NCBI RefSeq assembly: GCF_021190955.1
Contig: NZ_JAIOAO010000002.1
Coordinates: 1,426,001-1,490,000 of the forward strand
Length of the DNA stretch: 64,000 nucleotides
Source: Parachryseolinea silvisoli
GTDB lineage: Bacteria; Bacteroidota; Bacteroidia; Cytophagales; Cyclobacteriaceae
Direction: 5' to 3'
Positions 1 to 8,628 of the stretch are shown here, piece by piece. The notes under the pieces are model-generated. The model did not search any database. It was given only the letters and a program-made list of their open reading frames with translations, and was not told the origin of the DNA. The first letter of the stretch is position 1. Each line of letters starts with the position of its first letter. The translations under genes and the position numbers were made by a program.

Positions 1-384
1 CACATCGACAGCTTTCGGGAAGACGCCCAGTTGTACACCTGGGTGTATCGCATCGCCACCAACGAATGCCTGAATTTCTTACGCAGCAAAAAGCGCAAAT
101 TCTTTTTGCCCATCGGCGACGTCACCGAAGAGCTCAGCCGCAAGCTCGACCAGCAGCCGGGCCTGTCCGGCGACGACGTGCAACGCCGCTTGCAAAAAGC
201 TTTGCTGACGCTGCCCGACAAACAACGGATAGTCTTCAATATGAAATACTTTGAAGACCTGCCCTATGACACGATCGCAGACATTACTCAAACCAGCGTG
301 GGGGCACTCAAGGCCAGCTACCACCACGCCGTGAAAAAAATAGAAGACTACCTTCGTAACGATATAAACACCGCCGGCCACTAA
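1..384 (+). CDS. ECF RNA polymerase sigma factor, 3' part (5' end outside window)
   Basis: The frame is open from base 1, so the gene starts before the window; the first TTG at base 31 is not a credible start. The visible 127 residues contain the end of sigma region 2 (TWVYRIATNECLNFLR, the promoter -10 recognition helix of ECF factors) and a full region 4 (LPDKQRIVFNMKYFEDLPYDTIADIT followed by a helix-turn-helix ending VGALKASYHHAVKKIEDYL). This is established sigma-70 family architecture. It directs RNA polymerase to a small set of promoters. The next gene begins 10 bp downstream and encodes a membrane protein that could be its partner or inhibitor (inference). Confidence 0.9.
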   Translation, partial: HIDSFREDAQLYTWVYRIATNECLNFLRSKKRKFFLPIGDVTEELSRKLDQQPGLSGDDVQRRLQKALLTLPDKQRIVFNMKYFEDLPYDTIADITQTSVGALKASYHHAVKKIEDYLRNDINTAGH

Positions 385-394
385 CGCTACCTGT

Positions 395-805
395 ATGAAA
401 CTGGAAGACATACCGAAAAAAGAGATCTTTACCGCCCCCGACGGCTACTTTGACATGCTGCCCGGCGTGATTCAGGCGCGTGTAGCAAAACAATCCCGGT
501 TCACGCGCCCCGTATGGCAGTACAGCTTGCGTTACGCATTACCGGCAGTGGTACTGGTGGCAGCCGGCATCCTGTGGTATACACGGCAGACCTCCGCACA
601 AGACATGCTCGCGGGCATTGCTACCGAAGAACTCGTGCGCTACCTCGAAGAGTCCGAAACCCTTTCCACGGACGAGCTACTCGACACCAACCTGCTGGAT
701 GCGGACGATGTACAGTCCATCGAGCAGGAAGTCTACCACCTGGACCTCAACGACGATGTACTCGATGCTTTAGAAGACAACCTGAACGACTTTAATAGTT
801 TATAA
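395..805 (+). CDS. Putative anti-sigma-like single-pass membrane protein
   Basis: A 136-residue protein starting 10 bp after the sigma gene, so almost certainly co-transcribed. It has a cytoplasmic N-terminal segment (MKLEDIPKKEIFTAPDGYFD), one transmembrane helix around residues 49-64 (ALPAVVLVAAGILWY) and an acidic C-terminal part rich in Asp, Glu and Leu. Position and topology suggest control of the upstream ECF sigma factor, but I see no ZAS zinc motif (HxxxCxxC) and no FecR domain, so the role is inferred from context only. It could instead be a small periplasm-facing adaptor for the following Spy-like protein. Confidence 0.6.
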   Translation: MKLEDIPKKEIFTAPDGYFDMLPGVIQARVAKQSRFTRPVWQYSLRYALPAVVLVAAGILWYTRQTSAQDMLAGIATEELVRYLEESETLSTDELLDTNLLDADDVQSIEQEVYHLDLNDDVLDALEDNLNDFNSL

Positions 806-808
806 GAC

Positions 809-1273
809 ATGAAAACGTTTATTTCCATCGCGCTGATCATACTGGCCATCCCGTTATACGCGCAGGATGACGACCTGCCGGAAGAAAGCAATCCCACGGT
901 ACGCGAACGGATACAGGCTGCCCGCGTCGCCTATATCACCGACCAGCTCGCGCTGACGCCTACGGAGGCCGAGAAGTTCTGGCCGATCTACCGTGAGTTT
1001 ACCGACAAGCGCAAAGCACTGCTCAAAGAGCTGCGCTATGCGCGGCGCCATCCCGACCCCAGTAAGAGCGCTGATCAAAACGAAAAAGACCTGGTGACCC
1101 TGGGCCTGGAGGTGAAGCAAAAAGAAGTAGACCTGGAACGGCACTATTCCGGGCAGCTGCTGGACGTTATTCCTGCGCAAAAGTTGCGGATGCTGCCGGA
1201 GGTCGAGCGCAAGTTTCGACTGCTGATCCTGAAGCAGATACAGGAGCGTCGCCGAGGGCGCGAAAAGAACTGA
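809..1273 (+). CDS. Spy/CpxP-like periplasmic protein
   Basis: A 154-residue protein with a clear Sec signal peptide (MKTFISIALIILAIPLYAQ, cleavage after AQ). The mature part is almost entirely helical and highly charged, with a segment LTPTEAEKFWPIYREFTDKR that resembles the LTxxQ-type segment of Spy/CpxP and of common Bacteroidota 'sensor of ECF sigma' periplasmic proteins. It lies 3 bp after the membrane protein gene, giving the order sigma - membrane protein - periplasmic protein, a typical envelope-stress module. Likely role: periplasmic stress sensing or chaperoning (inference). The C-terminus is strongly basic (QERRRGREKN). Confidence 0.6.
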   Translation: MKTFISIALIILAIPLYAQDDDLPEESNPTVRERIQAARVAYITDQLALTPTEAEKFWPIYREFTDKRKALLKELRYARRHPDPSKSADQNEKDLVTLGLEVKQKEVDLERHYSGQLLDVIPAQKLRMLPEVERKFRLLILKQIQERRRGREKN

Positions 1274-1328
1274 CGTCGTTAAACCTTTTGCCCCGTCGGC
1301 TGTCTAAGTAGTAATTAAACGGATCAAT

Positions 1329-2258
1329 ATGAAACGCAAGAACAGTTTTACGGTACTGGGCCTGGTAACAGTCCTTCTATGGAGCGCTGGAACCCTGCAG
1401 GCACAGACCGCAGCACAAGATTCAACCGGTTTACCCGGCGACAATTTCAGCCTGGAAGGCGCCCTGGAAATGTTCCAGAAAGCAGGCTCGCCGGAGGAAT
1501 TCGAAAAGATGCTGAACTCCCAGGAAAACAATGTCAACAACCTGGACCTGAACGAAGACGGTGAAGCCGACTATATAAAAGTTATCGACAAACGCGATGG
1601 CGACGTACACGCCCTGATTCTGCAAGACGCTGTATCGGAAAACGAGAACCAGGACATTGCCGTGATCGAATTAGAAAAGACCGGCAACGACCAGGCCGTA
1701 CTACAGATCATCGGTGACGAAGACATCTACGGCGAAGAGCGCATCGTCGAACCCACCGACAACACCCGCGCGCAAAAACAGACCACGCGCGTAGCCGATG
1801 ACGCCGCCCCGCGCACGCACACGACCGTCGTGGTAAATGTATGGGCATGGCCCGCCGTACGCTATATGTATGCTCCGGGCTATGTCGTTTGGGCATCTCC
1901 CTGGGCCTGGCACCGCCGCCCCATGTGGTGGCGCCCCTGGCGTCCGGTGCGCTATCACGCATTCTATACATACCGCATACCCTATCGCCCCCGCTATGTA
2001 GTAGTACATACCCACCGCGTAGTACATGCTGCCCGGGTTTACCGCCCGGTGCGCACCACGTCGGTAACCGTCACCACACGCCACCAGGCGTCCGTAACAC
2101 GCTATCGCGCTGACCGCACCACACAACGAAAAAGCGTTACGGTAACAAAAGGCAACAAACAGGTGAAAGCCACGCGCCGCACGACAACGGTAGAGGGCAA
2201 ACGCGGACGTGTGAAAGCCACGCGCACCACCACGCGCGTGCGTCGTACAAGAGATTAG
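1329..2258 (+). CDS. Secreted protein with Trp/Tyr/Arg-rich C-terminal half, function unknown
   Basis: A 309-residue protein with a signal peptide (ends GTLQAQ near residue 26). Residues 30-150 are acidic and may fold (a repeated EEFEKMLNSQENNVNNLDLNEDGEADYIKV-type segment with an EF-hand-like DLNEDGEAD). From about residue 165 composition changes sharply: a Trp/Pro/Tyr/His-rich tract (VWAWPAVRYMYAPGYVVW and following), then a Thr/Arg/Val-rich basic tail with repeats such as KATRRTTTV and KATRTTTRV. It follows the sigma-linked operon by 55 bp and may belong to it. I do not recognise a named family; the acidic head and basic tail suggest an envelope or surface structural role. Confidence 0.6.
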   Translation: MKRKNSFTVLGLVTVLLWSAGTLQAQTAAQDSTGLPGDNFSLEGALEMFQKAGSPEEFEKMLNSQENNVNNLDLNEDGEADYIKVIDKRDGDVHALILQDAVSENENQDIAVIELEKTGNDQAVLQIIGDEDIYGEERIVEPTDNTRAQKQTTRVADDAAPRTHTTVVVNVWAWPAVRYMYAPGYVVWASPWAWHRRPMWWRPWRPVRYHAFYTYRIPYRPRYVVVHTHRVVHAARVYRPVRTTSVTVTTRHQASVTRYRADRTTQRKSVTVTKGNKQVKATRRTTTVEGKRGRVKATRTTTRVRRTRD

Positions 2259-2336
2259 ATGTACTGAAAACGATAAAATAGACAATTCCCCACAACCATT
2301 AATTCAGTACCTTACGCGCGCAATAATACGATCATT

Positions 2337-3614
2337 ATGCTCGCCAATGCCCAACCCCGGAAAGTCGCCATTGTAGGCTACAACCGTATACCCTTCGCCC
2401 GTCAGAATACATTTTACACGCAGGCCACGAACAAAGACATGATGGTCGCCGCGCTGAACGGATTGATCGACCGCTACAAGCTGCAAGGCCTGCGCCTGGG
2501 CGAAGTCGCCGGCGGAGCCGTGATAAAAGACAGCCGCGATATAAACCTCATGCGCGAGTGCGTCATGACGACGTCGCTGGACCGCGCCACCCCCGCCTGC
2601 GACATCCAACAAGCCTGCGATACCGGCATCGAGTCGGCAGTATATATTGCCAACAAGATCGCCCTCGGGCAGATCGATGCAGGCATTGCCGGCGGGGTAG
2701 ATTCCACCAGCAACGTGCCACTGCTCGTAGGCGAAAACCTGCGCCGTATCCTGCTGGCCGCACGCCGCGCAAAGACCACCGGTGAGCGCCTGCGTCAGTT
2801 TCTGAAGATCCGGATAAAAGACCTGTCGCCCGAAGCACCCCAGAATGTCGAGCCGCGCACAGGCCTCTCCATGGGCGGGCACACCGAGATTACTGCCAGG
2901 CACTATGGCATCTCGCGCGAAGAGCAAGATCAGTACTCCCTGGAAAGCCATCAGAAAATGGCGCGTGCATACGACCGTGGTTTCTTCCACGACATGATGA
3001 CTCCCTATGCCGGGTTGACCCGCGACAACAACCTGCGCACGGATAGCAGCCTGGAGAAGCTGGCCAAGCTCAAGCCTGCATTCGACAAAGTACAGGGCAC
3101 ACTCACCGCGGGCAATTCATCGCCGTTAACCGACGGCGCCTCCTGTATCCTGCTGGCTTCCGAGGAGTGGGCAAACGCGCAGGGGCTGCCCGTGTTGGCG
3201 TATTTTACACATGCCGAGCTGGCCGCGGTCGAATACCTCGACAATCGTCAGAACCTATTGATGGCGCCCGTGCAAGCATCGGCGCGCATGCTGGCCAAGG
3301 CCGGTCTGACACTGCAAGACTTCGACTTCTATGAAATACACGAAGCCTTTGCCGCGCAAGTACTCACGACATTGAAGATTTGGGAGAGCCCTGAGCTAAG
3401 CCGCCTGTTCGGACAAGAGCCGCTCGGCAGTATCGATCGCAGCAAACTGAACGTAACGGGCAGCAGCCTCGCCGCGGGCCACCCGTTCGCGGCTACGGGC
3501 GGACGTGTCATTGCCACGTTGGCCAGGTTGCTGCACGAAAAGGGGAGTGGACGTGGATTTATCTCGGTATGTGCGGCAGGTGGTCAGGGTATTACAGCCA
3601 TTCTGCAACGATAA
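2337..3614 (+). CDS. fadI: Acetyl-CoA acyltransferase (thiolase), FadI type
   Basis: A 425-residue thiolase. It catalyses thiolytic cleavage of 3-ketoacyl-CoA (beta-oxidation) or the reverse condensation. The nucleophilic Cys is Cys94 in DIQQACDTGIES. The second-half motifs are present: the His of HEAFAAQ and the C-terminal CAAGGQG with the proton-transfer Cys. The N-terminal KVAIVGYNRIPFARQ and central GLSMGGHTEITARHYGISREEQD match the FadI subgroup (trifunctional enzyme beta subunit, anaerobic/long-chain type) as I remember it. Usual length for this subgroup is about 430, so it is complete. No partner enoyl-CoA hydratase/hydroxyacyl-CoA dehydrogenase gene is adjacent. Confidence 0.88.
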   Translation: MLANAQPRKVAIVGYNRIPFARQNTFYTQATNKDMMVAALNGLIDRYKLQGLRLGEVAGGAVIKDSRDINLMRECVMTTSLDRATPACDIQQACDTGIESAVYIANKIALGQIDAGIAGGVDSTSNVPLLVGENLRRILLAARRAKTTGERLRQFLKIRIKDLSPEAPQNVEPRTGLSMGGHTEITARHYGISREEQDQYSLESHQKMARAYDRGFFHDMMTPYAGLTRDNNLRTDSSLEKLAKLKPAFDKVQGTLTAGNSSPLTDGASCILLASEEWANAQGLPVLAYFTHAELAAVEYLDNRQNLLMAPVQASARMLAKAGLTLQDFDFYEIHEAFAAQVLTTLKIWESPELSRLFGQEPLGSIDRSKLNVTGSSLAAGHPFAATGGRVIATLARLLHEKGSGRGFISVCAAGGQGITAILQR

Positions 3615-3620
3615 ACTTTC

Positions 3621-4241
3621 CTATGCTTTAAAGATTAACGTGTTGGCTTGCTCCAGCTCGTCGCGGCTAATGGTGTGGCCCATGTTGGGATATACTTTTA
3701 CGGTGACATGGGCATGTCGTTCGCGCAAGGTGGCCTCGGAAGCCAGCACACGCGTTACCGGCACGTGTGGATCGGGATCGCTCGTGCCGATAAACACAGG
3801 CGTGCCACCAAAGTCTCCGTGATAATTTACAGGATAAAGTTTATCGCCGATCAGCCCGCCGGTAAAGGCGGCTACGCCGCCCCATCGTTGCGCATGCCGC
3901 GTGATAAATTCCAACGTCAGACACGCACCCTGCGAGAATCCGGTGAAGTATATATTTTCCGCGGTGATACCGGCGGCCGTAATGTCTTCTACAACGCTGC
4001 CGATCAGACTCAGTGCAGACGAAAGCCACGGCTCGTTGTCTGCAGGAGGCGCCAGAAAAGAATAGGGGTACCAGGTCTGCTGTGTAGCCTGGGGCGCCAG
4101 CAGCGCAAAGTCCTGCACGTGTAGCAGCGGCGACAACGACAAAATATCGCTGGCGGTGCCACCACGGCCGTGTAACAAGATCAGCGCTCGTTTGGCTTCC
4201 GCAAGCGGGAGGCCGGCGTATTGGATGTTTTTCTGATGCAT
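3621..4241 (-). CDS. Phospholipase/carboxylesterase-type alpha/beta hydrolase
   Basis: A 206-residue alpha/beta hydrolase of the phospholipase/carboxylesterase (Abhydrolase_2) group. The oxyanion segment LILLHGRGGTASD near residue 25, the nucleophile elbow GFSQGA, the acidic residue in the GTSDPDPHVP loop and the catalytic His in PNMGHT are all visible in order. Its substrate is unknown; in several aromatic-degradation operons such a hydrolase accompanies a ring-cleaving dioxygenase, and here a dioxygenase gene lies two genes upstream on the same strand. No signal peptide is seen, so it should be cytoplasmic. It ends 6 bp from the convergent thiolase gene. Confidence 0.85.
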   Translation of the reverse strand: MHQKNIQYAGLPLAEAKRALILLHGRGGTASDILSLSPLLHVQDFALLAPQATQQTWYPYSFLAPPADNEPWLSSALSLIGSVVEDITAAGITAENIYFTGFSQGACLTLEFITRHAQRWGGVAAFTGGLIGDKLYPVNYHGDFGGTPVFIGTSDPDPHVPVTRVLASEATLRERHAHVTVKVYPNMGHTISRDELEQANTLIFKA

Positions 4242-4250
4242 AATGCAGGC

Positions 4251-4562
4251 TCAGGATTTTTTACCGTGCCAGTCGTGGTTCCAGACGTCGGCATATTGTT
4301 CTGGGTGTCGTTTAAATTGAGCCAGTACATAGGGGCAAAGCGGCACCACTTTCAACTGGTGTTGGCGCGCATGTGCTACCATGGCGTCTAGCAACTTGCC
4401 GCCGGCACCCTGCCCTTTCAGTTTGTCGGAGACTTCGGTGTGATACACCACCAGGTTTCCACCGGCAATGCCGATCTCCATCTCGCCCAGGCGCTCGTTG
4501 TTTTCTTCGATCACAAAAGCCCCCCGGCCGACATTATTTAATTTTAGCGTTACGTCGTTCAT
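4251..4562 (-). CDS. Small GNAT-fold N-acetyltransferase (NATD1/YidJ-like)
   Basis: A 103-residue protein of the minimal GNAT-like type. It has the acetyl-CoA binding turn KGQGAGGKLLDAMVAHARQ and the C-terminal PLCPYVLAQFKRHPEQYADV segment characteristic of the YjdJ/NATD1 family. Function of the family is poorly known; it probably acetylates a small amine or protein N-terminus. The gene starts 31 bp after the dioxygenase gene and ends 9 bp before the hydrolase gene on the same strand, so the three form one operon. Confidence 0.85.
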   Translation of the reverse strand: MNDVTLKLNNVGRGAFVIEENNERLGEMEIGIAGGNLVVYHTEVSDKLKGQGAGGKLLDAMVAHARQHQLKVVPLCPYVLAQFKRHPEQYADVWNHDWHGKKS

Positions 4563-4593
4563 GTGTTAAAGATATATCTGTATTACAGATATA

Positions 4594-5529
4594 TCAAGAC
4601 AGCGCCGGCAGCACCTTTTCGATGCGCGCACGGTCGGCCTCGTATTGCACGGGCAGCTTCAGGCTGGTACCCAGCGTCGCCAGCGGTTCGTCGACAGCAA
4701 AGCCCGGGTTGTCGGTGGCAATCTCAAAAAGCACACCGCCCGGCTCGCGGAAATAAAGAGAGAAGAAATAGTTACGATCGATCTTCGGTGTGATCTGTAA
4801 CCCATGCTGAACAACTTTCTCCCGGTACTGCATCAGCACCTCTTCGTTTCGCACGCGGAAGGCCACGTGATGCACCGTACCTCCGGCATTGGTCGCGCCG
4901 GGCGCCTGCGGTGCCGCCAGCAGGTCCACGATGGAACCGTGTGGAACGGCATCGGTAGTATAGCGATAGCGATTCTCTTCCTGACCAGCAGGAGTGTAAC
5001 CAAAGATATCCGTCAATACACGGGCTGTGCCCTGAATGTCGCGCAGGGTTACTGTAATACTGTGAAAGCCCCGTGTCGCTACTGCTGTTTGCACCTCGGG
5101 CGTCTGCCACGGCGTACGGGCATCGGGTTGTTGGGGAACGATCAGCGTAAGCGGCAGCCCATCAGGGTCCTCAAACGACAGGAAGGGTTCTCCAAACCGC
5201 GTACCGGTGCCGGTAATTTTTACATGGTGCCCGTGAAAACGCGCGGTCCAAAACTCCAGGCTCGTCGCCGGTACGGTGTAGCCAATCTCCGTGGCCATAC
5301 CCGTGCCCACACGGCCGGCTGTAATCCCTTCCCACGGAAAAAAGGTCAGAATGGTGCCGGGCGTACCGGCTTCATCGCCAAAGTAAAAGTGATAGGTGCC
5401 GGGGTCGTCAAAGTTTACGGTCTTCTTGACCATGCGCAGTCCCAGCACGCGCGTATAGAATTCATAGTTGCGTTTGGCCTGGCCGGCAATGGCCGTAATG
5501 TGATGAATGCCAAGTATCCTGTTTTCCAT
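4594..5529 (-). CDS. Ring-cleaving dioxygenase, VOC superfamily (LinE/PcpA-like)
   Basis: I chose the ATG at 5529 (MENRILGIHHITAIAG), which puts the first beta-strand and its metal-ligand His near the N-terminus as in homologues; an extension to 5610 has no family support. The 311 residues comprise two vicinal-oxygen-chelate modules: residues 1-140 (GIHHITAIAG, FYTRVLGLRMVKKTVNFDD) and 150-290 (GFHSITVTL, GTVHHVAFRV, PGGVLFEIATD), the last supplying the His and Glu metal ligands. The family includes hydroquinone dioxygenases (LinE/PcpA), Fe(II)-dependent; many Bacteroidota members are annotated only as 'ring-cleaving dioxygenase'. It is the first gene of the dioxygenase - GNAT - hydrolase operon. 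Confidence 0.85.
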   Translation of the reverse strand: MENRILGIHHITAIAGQAKRNYEFYTRVLGLRMVKKTVNFDDPGTYHFYFGDEAGTPGTILTFFPWEGITAGRVGTGMATEIGYTVPATSLEFWTARFHGHHVKITGTGTRFGEPFLSFEDPDGLPLTLIVPQQPDARTPWQTPEVQTAVATRGFHSITVTLRDIQGTARVLTDIFGYTPAGQEENRYRYTTDAVPHGSIVDLLAAPQAPGATNAGGTVHHVAFRVRNEEVLMQYREKVVQHGLQITPKIDRNYFFSLYFREPGGVLFEIATDNPGFAVDEPLATLGTSLKLPVQYEADRARIEKVLPALS

Positions 5530-5613
5530 AGTGATGATCCAACGGCCGTTTGATGCCTGTTTGGAATGCAATATGTTCAAAAGCCGTCGGGCGTGCCATG
5601 CCCCAACCATGAA

Positions 5614-7695
5614 TTATGCTGTATTTTTCCGCAGCGTGTGCGCAGATGCCTCCAGCTCCGCCTGGTACACCAACAACCGCTTCTTGTGCAAGAAGTGCGA
5701 CTCGATCAACACCTCCTGGTAAAAGGTCGCGGCGGAGAAAAGCGTTTTTAGTGCCTCGTCGTTGTACGCATTCTCTCCGATGTACACCAGGTCGTTGGCT
5801 TCATAGTACGCCAGGCCCTCCCGGCGTTCATTTGTCAGCGCGTCGTGAAACGTTGTATCCGTCAGCATATCTTTGATAAACAGCTTAAGCTGTGCTTCGA
5901 TTATCCGAACGGCCTCCAGTTTCTGCAGAATGACTTCAAGCTGCCGCTCGTACTGCATAAAGTCCATGGCTTCCATCAACTCGTGGTGCGGCTTAAAGAG
6001 GTCATCCAACTTGTTGTAGAGGGAAATATACGTATCGTATAGGTTTTTCAGCACCCCCGTCTTTTCCTGCCGGGCCGCCAACGAAAAGAAATATACCTGT
6101 GACTGATGGTCGACGTCGATCAGGGCGGCGTTCAACGTATTCAGGTTTTCCTCCAGTGTCCCGACGAGGGGCGCGATTTCCCAGAGCTTGTATTTCCTGC
6201 CATCGTAATCAAACGTCTTGATCGTGTGGTCGCCCTTCGCCAGCGCACGAAGCGTGTCAATATCGCGTTCCAGCGCCAGCGCCGTATATGCCATATCCGA
6301 TGCCGCGTCGGTAAAGATCGCACGCGCATCTTGCGCTACGGCGACAGGTGCTGCGATCTTTTCCGGGTCAGGCGCCACCGTCGTACGATGATTGTAAAAA
6401 TTGTTGTATAGCGCTGGGAAACAATCGTCGCGATACTCCTGCGTGAACGTTTGTATAAACTTGTCTAACGGCTCCACTACTGGCTTTTCGGCCTCCGTCT
6501 TCTCGGAAAACAACGCGCGGGTTATTTCTTCCTGCATGGCCTCCTGGTTGATGAACAGCGTCATGGCCGGTTCGCGGTCGTCCTTCCGGACAGGAATGTT
6601 CAACGTCTCCAGTGCCAGGATGCGGTCTTCGGTAGCGGGGTGCGAAGCCCACTGGTCTTTGATCACCAACTTCGACTTATTATACCGGGACGTATGTTCC
6701 TGTGTCACTACCGGTAGTCCGTCTTGCAGCGGAAGATTGTTTTCCGCTGCCAGGAAGTTCATGACATATGCCTGCTGCGGATAGAGGTTGGCCGTAACGA
6801 TATCCTTGCGGCTACGCGCCTGGTAAAATCCAACCACCGTTTCATACGCCTGGTTGGCCAGGTCGAGGCGCGGCAGCGAGGTCATCAAAGGGCGCGATCC
6901 TGCTACATTCGCCGCTACTTCGTCGGCGTGAAACTCCATCTCGCGTGAAAGACCGAGGTAGCTCAGGTTGACGACGTCATACACCTTCCGCAAAATCGCC
7001 TGAACGCCTTGCAGCACCTTTACGGCGGCCGTCACGAAGATGGAAAAGTACCAGCTTAAGTTGCCCCACCGGTTGGCCAGGTTGTCATACGATGCGTTGT
7101 CGTACAGCATATTGTAGATAACCTGGTTCACATTGTATACATAGCTGCCTACCTTCATGGAGCGTTGGGAGAAATGCCCAAACTCGTGTGCCAGGATCGC
7201 CCGGAACTCATTCACCGAAACCGTATTGACCAGCCCGATGCCGATGTGCAGGTTTTTCTTCACCGGCAGGAACATACTCCAGAACCCGGAATCATAAAAC
7301 ACCGACGCATTCACATCCGCCGAGAGGTATACCTTCTTGGGGAACTTTGTGTGTACTTCGTCCACGATCTCGCGAATGAACGCAAACAGCTGAGGCTGCT
7401 GCTCCGGACGGATCTCCGTCAGGTGCGAGCGATCTACGATGTGCCGTTTAAAAATGAACTTGAGCAGAAAGATCAAAATCAAAACCCCTGCGCCTGTCAT
7501 GCCGAGTCCCAGGCCTATCGTCAGGACGGACGGTCTCAGGGCGACCAGCATGATGCCACCCCAGCCTAAGAGAAAGGTAAGGCCCACCGCGGCCACCACG
7601 AGAAAAATATACACCACCAGAAAGAGTAGGATGGAAAGCATGGCCCGTATGGCCATCTTCCTAAAATTTCCGGATACGGGGACTTCAGTTTGCAT
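5614..7695 (-). CDS. M48-family zinc metalloprotease, membrane-bound
   Basis: A 693-residue membrane protease. Two hydrophobic segments lie near the N-terminus (about residues 18-43 and 46-81). The zinc motif HEFGH is at residues 170-174 in ILAHEFGHFSQRSM, and the third ligand is the Glu of the SREMEFHADEVA segment. This is peptidase family M48 (HtpX/Ste24-like), here with a long C-terminal region (residues 330-693) that is mostly helical and has no hit I can name. Long M48 proteins of this kind are common in Cytophagales. Probable role: quality control of membrane or envelope proteins. It stands alone; the next gene downstream starts 84 bp after its stop. Confidence 0.88.
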   Translation of the reverse strand: MQTEVPVSGNFRKMAIRAMLSILLFLVVYIFLVVAAVGLTFLLGWGGIMLVALRPSVLTIGLGLGMTGAGVLILIFLLKFIFKRHIVDRSHLTEIRPEQQPQLFAFIREIVDEVHTKFPKKVYLSADVNASVFYDSGFWSMFLPVKKNLHIGIGLVNTVSVNEFRAILAHEFGHFSQRSMKVGSYVYNVNQVIYNMLYDNASYDNLANRWGNLSWYFSIFVTAAVKVLQGVQAILRKVYDVVNLSYLGLSREMEFHADEVAANVAGSRPLMTSLPRLDLANQAYETVVGFYQARSRKDIVTANLYPQQAYVMNFLAAENNLPLQDGLPVVTQEHTSRYNKSKLVIKDQWASHPATEDRILALETLNIPVRKDDREPAMTLFINQEAMQEEITRALFSEKTEAEKPVVEPLDKFIQTFTQEYRDDCFPALYNNFYNHRTTVAPDPEKIAAPVAVAQDARAIFTDAASDMAYTALALERDIDTLRALAKGDHTIKTFDYDGRKYKLWEIAPLVGTLEENLNTLNAALIDVDHQSQVYFFSLAARQEKTGVLKNLYDTYISLYNKLDDLFKPHHELMEAMDFMQYERQLEVILQKLEAVRIIEAQLKLFIKDMLTDTTFHDALTNERREGLAYYEANDLVYIGENAYNDEALKTLFSAATFYQEVLIESHFLHKKRLLVYQAELEASAHTLRKNTA

Positions 7696-7953
7696 GTACT
7701 GGTAAGGTTAGAACGTGTCTGTGAAAACAGCGGTTGATATTGGCAGTGAAGGTACTGCAAAAGACGAAGGCTTAAAAAAAAAGTAGGCCGGTGGGACCAA
7801 AGTCGCCATCACGTACTGTGCTGATGTTGATGTGTTTCCAGCCGGGAAAACGTTGCATTCATCGAAATAATGAAAGCATGGCAAGCAATTTTTCCGGCTT
7901 CCCGAAATCGTTTGTGTTAAAAATTATTTAAACTTGTATAAAGTACCTTTTAA
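7696..7953. other. Divergent intergenic region between M48 protease and sigma factor
   Basis: A 258-bp space that must hold both divergent promoters. A TTTG at 7911-7914 and a TAAACTTG at 7929-7936 resemble Bacteroidota -33 and -7 elements upstream of the sigma gene, but their spacing is only 14 bp against the usual 19-21, so I do not call a promoter. No gene or repeat is seen. Confidence 0.4.
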
Positions 7954-8532
7954 ATGTCCGACCTAAGCCTACATACAGAGCAACAACTGTTGTCTGCCCT
8001 GCGCGACGGTAGCGAAGCGGCATACGAGGAAATATTCCGGCGTTTCTGGACGCCCTGTTACAATATCGCGCGCACCAAGGTACAGGCACACGCCGAGGCC
8101 GAAGAGATTGTGCAAGCTATTTTTTTTGCGCTCTGGGAGAAACGGGCAACACTGTATGTCACCAACCTCTGGCACTATTTACAGACGTCCGTGCGCAACC
8201 GCGTCATTGACCACATTCGCCAGCAGATCACGCAGCGAAAATATTGGGACTATTACAAAGCATTTTTTCCGTGGCAACGCACGGAAACGGAAGATACGGT
8301 CGAGTACGACAATCTGCACGAAGCATTAGAAGAAGCCGTCAGTCACCTACCTGAAAAATCCAGGGTGGTGTTCCGCCTAAACCGGCTGGAAGGCCGCTCG
8401 GTGGCGGAAATCGCAGGACTGTTACAGCTCTCGGAGAAAGCCATCGAGTATCATCTCACCAAATCACTCAAGCAACTTCGGTATCGTCTCCGTGATTTTA
8501 TTTTTCTGACGGCCATGCTCGCGTGCCTCTAA
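7954..8532 (+). CDS. FecI-like ECF RNA polymerase sigma factor
   Basis: A 192-residue ECF sigma factor. Region 2 is at residues 25-90 (YEEIFRRFWTPCYNIARTKVQAHAEAEEIVQAIFFALWEKR) and region 4 at 125-180 (LPEKSRVVFRLNRLEGRSVAEIAGLLQLSEKAIEYHLTKSLKQLRYRL). It is followed by a FecR anti-sigma gene and a SusC/SusD pair with an STN signalling domain, so by analogy with Fec/Hyb-type systems it should activate the susCD operon when substrate binds the outer-membrane receptor. The C-terminus ends in a short hydrophobic stretch (FLTAMLACL), seen in many Bacteroidota sigma-70 factors of this group. Confidence 0.9.
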   Translation: MSDLSLHTEQQLLSALRDGSEAAYEEIFRRFWTPCYNIARTKVQAHAEAEEIVQAIFFALWEKRATLYVTNLWHYLQTSVRNRVIDHIRQQITQRKYWDYYKAFFPWQRTETEDTVEYDNLHEALEEAVSHLPEKSRVVFRLNRLEGRSVAEIAGLLQLSEKAIEYHLTKSLKQLRYRLRDFIFLTAMLACL

Positions 8533-8628
8533 CGTTCGTCAGGGTGCACACTTAATATCTTTATGACAACGTTTGAAAAAAGTTGCCAACGCGTTTAGGG
8601 CATTTGGCGGGTCGTGCGTCTTAACGAC

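Noticed and set aside
1701-2285. A 194-codon antisense frame opposite the Trp/Arg-rich secreted protein
   Set aside because: It is the mirror of a compositionally biased coding region; the sense frame has a signal peptide and the expected start.
4594-5610. Long start (5610) for the ring-cleaving dioxygenase
   Set aside because: The first 27 residues do not fit the VOC fold; the ATG at 5529 begins directly with the first strand.
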